Positions 35,448 through 40,865 of a stretch of DNA of 40,865 nt are shown here, piece after piece. Position 1 is the stretch's first letter. Every line of letters starts with the position of its first letter. A program made the translations under genes and the position numbers. The notes beneath the pieces are model-generated. The model did no database searches, was not told where the DNA came from, and saw only the letters and a program-made list of their open reading frames with translations. The stretch lies in contig CAJQSG010000013.1 in the NCBI GenBank assembly GCA_905612525.1, positions 1-40,865 of the forward strand. Reading direction: 5' to 3'. This DNA comes from an uncultured Candidatus Pelagibacter sp. (GTDB lineage: Bacteria > Pseudomonadota > Alphaproteobacteria > Pelagibacterales > Pelagibacteraceae).

Positions 35448-35668
35448 AAAACAACAATACACTCAAAGACCATGAATCGACCATAGAGTTTTTTAGATAT
35501 CGCCCATAAATTCACCATTAAATCCAAAGTAAATGTTTTAATAAATGTGGAATACCAACGATTACAAAAATTTAAATAGTTTCTAATAATTGATTATTAT
35601 CGTTGGTACTAAAAGATAATTTAAAAATCTTATAGGATAATATGGGACTAAGAGTGTATTGCTCTTTT
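35448..35668. repeat. MITE-like element, copy 2, overlapping the 3' end of lpd
   Basis: Left aaaacaacaatacactcaaagacc (35448) versus reverse complement of the right end aaaagagcaatacactcttagtcc: about 18/24 match. Internal perfect inverted repeats taccaacgat/atcgttggta and taataat-tg-attatta. Confidence 0.8.
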
Positions 35669-37048
35669 ATCTACTGATAAAGCTGCTTCTTTTACAGCTT
35701 CTGAGAATGTTGGGTGTGCATGACACGTTCTTGCAATATCTTCAGCACTTGCACCAAATTCCATTGCAACTCCAATTTCCCCAATTAATTCACCAGCGTG
35801 AGGTCCAATAATATGTGCTCCTAAAACTTTATCTGTTTTTTCATCAGCTAAAATTTTAACAAAACCTTCTGCTTCATCAATTGCTTTGGCTCTTGAGTTT
35901 GCCATAAACGAAAATTTACCAATTTTATATTTTATATTTGCTTCTTTTAATTGCTCTTCAGTTTTTCCAATTGAAGCAACTTCTGGAGTTGTATAAACAA
36001 CACCTGGAATAATATCATAATTTACATGTCCTGATTGTCCTGCTATATTTTCTGCAACTGCAATACCTTCATCTTCAGCTTTGTGCGCTAACATTGGTCC
36101 ATCTATTACATCACCAATTGCATAAACATTACTTACATTTGTTTGAAAGCTTTTATTTGTTATAATTCTTTTCTTTTCATCCAATTCAACACCAATTGCT
36201 TCTAAATTTAAATTGTTAGTGTTAGGTTTTCTGCCAACAGATATAAGAACAACATCACAATCAAAATTGATTTTTTTTCCATCTTTATCAGATGTTGAAA
36301 CACTTGCTCCATTAGTGTTTTTAGTAATTCCCTCTACTTTAGTTTGCATGTGGAAGTTAATTCCTTGTTTCTTTAAAATTTTCATAAATTCTGAAGATAT
36401 TTCTCTATCCATTCCTGGCGTAATATGATCAAGAAATTCTACTACATGAACTTCAGCACCTAACCTAGACCAAACAGATCCCATCTCTAATCCTATATAG
36501 CCTCCACCAACTACAACCATTTTTTTTGGAACCGATTGCAGGGTTAATGCACCTGTTGAAGATACAATTATTTTTTCATCAAATTCCATTCCTGGCAATT
36601 CTACTGGTACTGATCCTGTGCTAATTACCGTTTTATCTGTTTCAATAATGGTTTCTTTTTTTTGATCATCTATTATTGAGATTTTATTTGCAAATTTAAA
36701 ACTTCCAGTGCCTTTAAAATAAGTGACTTTATTTTTCTTAAATAAAAACTCTACACCCTTAGTCAAAATTGTTACTGCTTTATCCTTATTTTGCATCATT
36801 TTTTGAAGATTAAGTTTTACCTCACCCACTTCTATGCCAAGTTTAGAAAAATTTTGTGCCTTATAATAATTTTCAGAAATATTTAATAAATTTTTAGAAG
36901 GTATACACCCAACATTTAAACAAGTTCCACCTAAAGAGCCTCTTGATTCTATGCATGCTGTTTTAAGTCCTAATTGTGCTAACCTTATTGCACACACATA
37001 ACCGCCTGGACCACCACCTATTACGACTGCTTGAAATTTATCTGACAT
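35648..37048 (-). CDS. lpd: Dihydrolipoyl dehydrogenase
   Basis: GGGPGGYVCAIRLAQLGLKTACIE; GGTCLNVGCIPSK redox motif; C-terminal HAHPTFSEAVKEAA. Confidence 0.97.
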   Translation of the reverse strand: MSDKFQAVVIGGGPGGYVCAIRLAQLGLKTACIESRGSLGGTCLNVGCIPSKNLLNISENYYKAQNFSKLGIEVGEVKLNLQKMMQNKDKAVTILTKGVEFLFKKNKVTYFKGTGSFKFANKISIIDDQKKETIIETDKTVISTGSVPVELPGMEFDEKIIVSSTGALTLQSVPKKMVVVGGGYIGLEMGSVWSRLGAEVHVVEFLDHITPGMDREISSEFMKILKKQGINFHMQTKVEGITKNTNGASVSTSDKDGKKINFDCDVVLISVGRKPNTNNLNLEAIGVELDEKKRIITNKSFQTNVSNVYAIGDVIDGPMLAHKAEDEGIAVAENIAGQSGHVNYDIIPGVVYTTPEVASIGKTEEQLKEANIKYKIGKFSFMANSRAKAIDEAEGFVKILADEKTDKVLGAHIIGPHAGELIGEIGVAMEFGASAEDIARTCHAHPTFSEAVKEAALSVDKRAIHS

Positions 37049-38326
37049 TTAAATATTTAAAAATAACCTTCTTGGATCCTCTAAGTTTTCTTTAACCATT
37101 TTTAAGAATGATACTGACTCTTTTCCGTCTATAATTCTGTGATCATAAGATAAAGCAAGATACATAATAGGTCTAATTTTAATTTCACCGTCAACCACCG
37201 TTGGTCTTTCGACTATATTATGCATTCCTAGCACACCCGATTGAGGTAAATTTAATATTGGAGTAGATAGCATTGAGCCATAAACTCCACCGTTACTAAT
37301 CGTGAAGGTTCCACCTTGAAGATCTTCTATAGTTATTTTTCCATCTCTTGCTTTTTCGGAAATAGCTTTAATATTTTTTTCAATATCAGCAAATGATAAT
37401 TGATCAGTATCTCTTAATACTGGCACTACTAAACCTTTTTCAGTTCCTACTGCAAAACTCATATTATAATAATTTTTATAAATAATTTCATCTCCATCAA
37501 TTTCAGCATTAACTGATGGATACATTTTTAGTGCAGCAACACATGCTTTTACAAAAAATGACATAAACCCTAGTTTAATTCCATACCTGCTTTGGAAATC
37601 TTCTTGGTTCTCTTTCCTCATTTCCATTATGCCAGTCATATCAACTTCATTAAAGGTTGTTAACAATGCTGCATTTTCTTGTGCTTGTTTTAATCTTTTT
37701 GCAATTGTCTGTCTAAGCCTAGACATTTTAATTCTCTCTTCTTGACCATATTTAATTTTTCTTTCTGATGGTTGTGGGTTTTCTCCCATCATACCAATTA
37801 GATCACCTTTGAGAATTCTACCCTCTTTACCTGAACCACTAACTTTTTTTAAATCAATTTTATTTTCAACCACAATTTTTCTTACTGATGGTGAAAGTAT
37901 TTCATTATTTTTATTTGAATAATCAGTTTTGTCTTTTTTAACTTCATTAGCTAGTATTAACGGTTCTTCCTCTTCTGGTTCTTCGAAAACTTTAGGATTT
38001 TCTTTTTTAATTTCTAAATTGACAATGTTATTTTCTATGTTTTTAGGTTCAATTTTTGTAATCACTTTTTTTTCAGATGCCTGAGTTCCCTTTTGACTTA
38101 TTATACCAAGTAGAGTTCCAACTTCTACAGTTGCGCCATTTTTTGAATTTATTTTAGATAATACTCCATCTATTGGGGATGGAACTTCTAAATTAACTTT
38201 GTCAGTTTCTAATTCTACAATGGCCTCGTCTGCTTCAACAGTATCACCTTCTTCTTTGAGCCACTTAGCAACCGTTGCTTCTGTTATACTCTCACCCAAA
38301 ACTGGAACTAAAATATTTTCACTCAT
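37049..38326 (-). CDS. sucB: 2-oxoglutarate dehydrogenase E2 (dihydrolipoyl succinyltransferase)
   Basis: Lipoyl domain [16 protein letters not shown]3-binding domain; catalytic [16 protein letters not shown]. Confidence 0.97.
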   Translation of the reverse strand: MSENILVPVLGESITEATVAKWLKEEGDTVEADEAIVELETDKVNLEVPSPIDGVLSKINSKNGATVEVGTLLGIISQKGTQASEKKVITKIEPKNIENNIVNLEIKKENPKVFEEPEEEEPLILANEVKKDKTDYSNKNNEILSPSVRKIVVENKIDLKKVSGSGKEGRILKGDLIGMMGENPQPSERKIKYGQEERIKMSRLRQTIAKRLKQAQENAALLTTFNEVDMTGIMEMRKENQEDFQSRYGIKLGFMSFFVKACVAALKMYPSVNAEIDGDEIIYKNYYNMSFAVGTEKGLVVPVLRDTDQLSFADIEKNIKAISEKARDGKITIEDLQGGTFTISNGGVYGSMLSTPILNLPQSGVLGMHNIVERPTVVDGEIKIRPIMYLALSYDHRIIDGKESVSFLKMVKENLEDPRRLFLNI

Positions 38327-38328
38327 TT

Positions 38329-40865
38329 TTATTCAAAAACCTTGTTAATAATTTCTTGCTGTTGTGAAATATGCCTTTTTGCATATCCTGTTGCAGGGGA
38401 TGCGTCTGGACTTCTTCCTATATAAGAAATTTCTCTATTATTAGCGTTAATAGTTTCTAATGTCCATTGTATATAGTCCCTTACAGAAAACCATGCGCCC
38501 ATATTCTTAGGCTCTTCCTGGCACCAATAAAATTTAGCATTTTCTGCATATTTTTTGATTTCTTTAACTAAACTTTTAACCGGGAAAGGGTAAAGTTGTT
38601 CAACTCTGTACAATACTACGTCGTCTTTCTTTAATTTTTCTCTAGCATCCAATAGATCAAAGTAGACTTTTCCTGAACATAAAATCACTTTTTTAATTTT
38701 TGAACTTTCTTTTAATTTTATAAATCCATTTTCTTCATCTAGTGCATGATCCCATAAAATTCTGTGGAAAAATGTATCTTTATCAAAGTCTTCTATATTT
38801 GAAACACAATGTTTGTTTCTTAATAGTGATTTTGGAGTCATTACTATTAATGGCTTTCTGAATTCTCTATGCATTTGACGTCTTAAAGCATGAAAGTAGT
38901 TTGCGGGTGTCGTGCAGTTTACTACTTGCATGTTATCATTAGCACATAATTGTAAAAATCTTTCTAATCTTGCTGAGGAATGTTCTGGTCCCTGACCTTC
39001 GTATCCGTGTGGTAAAAGCATTACCAATCCTGATGCTCTTGTCCACTTTCTCTCTCCTGATGCAATAAATTGATCAATAACTACTTGCGCACCATTTGCA
39101 AAATCGCCAAATTGTGCTTCCCAGATAGTTAAGGTGTTTGGTTGAACTAAACTATAACCATATTCAAAACCTAAAACTGCTAATTCTGATAAAAAGCTAT
39201 CTACTATTTCATATCGCTTTTGCTCTTTTGAAATATTATTTAGTGGTACGTATCTAGAGTTATTCTCTTGATTTCTTAAAACTGAATGTCTTTGACTGAA
39301 TGTTCCTCTTCCTGAATCTTGTCCTACCAATCTTACTGGATAACCTTCTTCCAATAACGAACCAAATGCCAAAGCTTCCGCTGTTGACCAGTCTATGCCT
39401 TTTCCATCTGATACTGATATTTTTCTAGCTTTTAAAATTTTAATTATAGTTTTATGTAAATTTAATTTTTGTGGAGTTGAATTAATTTTTTCAGAAATGT
39501 CTAAAAGTTTATGCTGAATAACACCACTCGTGCCTCTTTTATCTTTTCCTTTTTCTGGTCTATATCTTGACCAGCTCCCTTCATACCATTCAATTTTTGG
39601 TTTATAATCTTTTGCATTTTTATATTGATCATCTAATAAGTTTTTAAAGTCAGTTTTAAACTTTTTAAGTTCATCTTCTGAAAGTGTATTTTCATTTACT
39701 AATTTTTGTCCATACACTTCAACTGGCGTAGGATGAGATCTAATTTTTTTATACATTAATGGCTGAGTAAAAGAAGGCTCATCTCCCTCATTATGTCCAA
39801 ACCTTCTGTAACAAATTAAATCAACCACAACATCTCTATTAAATTTTAGTCTAAATTCTGTCGCAATTCTTGTTGCATAAACAACTGCTTCTGGATTATC
39901 TCCGTTAACATGAAATATTGGAGCATCTACCATTTTAGCAACATCTGATGGATATGGTGATGATCTTGCAAACCTTGGGCTTGTTGTAAATCCTATTTGA
40001 TTATTAACTATAAAATGAATTGTTCCACCGGTATTATGACCTGGTAAACCTGACATAGCAAAACATTCTGCAACAACACCTTGGCCAGCAAATGCTGCAT
40101 CACCATGTATTAAAATAGGTAAAACTTTATTTCTATTTTTGTCTTGGTGAAAAAATTGTTTACCTCTAGTTTGCCCTAGTACAACTGGATTAACTGCCTC
40201 TAGGTGTGAAGGGTTATCTGTAAGGCCGACATGCACAGAGTTACCGTCAAACTCTCTATCCGATGATGCTCCTAGGTGATACTTTACATCTCCCGCTCCT
40301 TCCTCTCCTGTTGTTTGAATATCTCCAGCAAATTCATTGAATATTCTTTTGTAAGATTTTTGCAAAACATTTGCTAGCACATTGAGTCTGCCTCTGTGAG
40401 ACATTCCAATTTTAACTTCTTTGGCTCTGGATTGACCAGCAATTTTAATAATTTGTTCTAATGCAGGAATTAAACTTTCCCCACCATCTAAACCAAATCT
40501 TTTTGTACCAACATATTTGGTGTGTAAAAATTTTTCAAACCCTTCAGCTTGAATTAATTTGTATAAAATTGCTTTTTTTCCATTTTGAGTAAAATTAATA
40601 TCACCTTCATCTTTTTCCACTCTATTTCTCAACCACTTTCTTTCAGTGGGGTTTGAAATATGCATATATTCATAACCAATTGGTCCACAATAAGTTTTAT
40701 TTAAAAAACTTAATATTTCTTTTACAGTTGAGTGTTCTTTATTGGTAACACCATCTAAATAAATTTTTTCATTATAATTTTCTTTTTTAAAACCATAGTA
40801 GTCAGGATGTAATTCATCCAGGTATTCTGTTTTCATCATGCCAAGTGGGTCAAGTTTTGCCAATA
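38329..40865 (-). CDS. sucA: 2-oxoglutarate dehydrogenase E1, 5' end beyond right edge
   Basis: [70 protein letters not shown]. The first codon in the track (TTG at 40863) is likely internal. Confidence 0.96.
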   Translation of the reverse strand, partial: LAKLDPLGMMKTEYLDELHPDYYGFKKENYNEKIYLDGVTNKEHSTVKEILSFLNKTYCGPIGYEYMHISNPTERKWLRNRVEKDEGDINFTQNGKKAILYKLIQAEGFEKFLHTKYVGTKRFGLDGGESLIPALEQIIKIAGQSRAKEVKIGMSHRGRLNVLANVLQKSYKRIFNEFAGDIQTTGEEGAGDVKYHLGASSDREFDGNSVHVGLTDNPSHLEAVNPVVLGQTRGKQFFHQDKNRNKVLPILIHGDAAFAGQGVVAECFAMSGLPGHNTGGTIHFIVNNQIGFTTSPRFARSSPYPSDVAKMVDAPIFHVNGDNPEAVVYATRIATEFRLKFNRDVVVDLICYRRFGHNEGDEPSFTQPLMYKKIRSHPTPVEVYGQKLVNENTLSEDELKKFKTDFKNLLDDQYKNAKDYKPKIEWYEGSWSRYRPEKGKDKRGTSGVIQHKLLDISEKINSTPQKLNLHKTIIKILKARKISVSDGKGIDWSTAEALAFGSLLEEGYPVRLVGQDSGRGTFSQRHSVLRNQENNSRYVPLNNISKEQKRYEIVDSFLSELAVLGFEYGYSLVQPNTLTIWEAQFGDFANGAQVVIDQFIASGERKWTRASGLVMLLPHGYEGQGPEHSSARLERFLQLCANDNMQVVNCTTPANYFHALRRQMHREFRKPLIVMTPKSLLRNKHCVSNIEDFDKDTFFHRILWDHALDEENGFIKLKESSKIKKVILCSGKVYFDLLDAREKLKKDDVVLYRVEQLYPFPVKSLVKEIKKYAENAKFYWCQEEPKNMGAWFSVRDYIQWTLETINANNREISYIGRSPDASPATGYAKRHISQQQEIINKVFE

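Noticed and set aside
33899-35668. Complete insertion sequence or composite transposon
   Set aside because: No transposase or integrase ORF and no clear target-site duplication; only MITE-like ends are supported.
40861-40865. SucA starting at TTG 40863
   Set aside because: Looks internal to sucA; the ORF runs off the window edge, so the start is an artefact of truncation.

Overview
AT-rich window of alphaproteobacterial, probably SAR11/Pelagibacterales-like, character (inferred from codon/AT bias and protein style, not tested). From left to right: (1) an edge-truncated winged-HTH-like regulator missing from the ORF track (1-393, -). (2) A surface-protein island (562-13203) with four paralogues that combine an N-terminal beta-propeller-like repeat passenger, a conserved EWLRR-type linker and a C-terminal autotransporter-like barrel ending in F, plus one beta-helix-like autotransporter. 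One paralogue carries four tandem Big_5-like Ig domains. Promoter and 3' elements recur between these genes. (3) A decayed adhesin-like fragment (13420-13776). (4) A nearly complete type IVa/MSHA-like pilus locus, all on the minus strand (13938-33504): pilD, pilT, a pilin, fimT-, pilV-, pilW- and pilX-like genes, an unknown gene, pilY1, a pilM-pilN fusion, pilO, pilP, a lipoprotein secretin, pilB, pilC, a pilin, an S1 trypsin-like protease and another pilin. (5) A small cassette with an OMP-like and a Cys-containing secreted protein, flanked by two copies of a ~207-220 bp element whose terminal inverted repeat coincides with the lpd 3' end. (6) lpd-sucB-sucA (sucA truncated at the right edge). 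Main second-look items: a prepilin N-terminus relic that folds as a 15-bp hairpin just downstream of the pilin at 15460; an A8 frameshift in pilX, with the missing C-terminus readable in the next frame up to the next gene's ATG; an NHL propeller inserted in the PilY1 vWA domain; a pilM-pilN fusion with an extra N-terminal domain; a two-orientation TCTAACACAAA repeat cluster between pilY1 and pilMN; a protease and an uncharacterised protein embedded in the pilus locus; and the MITE-like element pair next to lpd.
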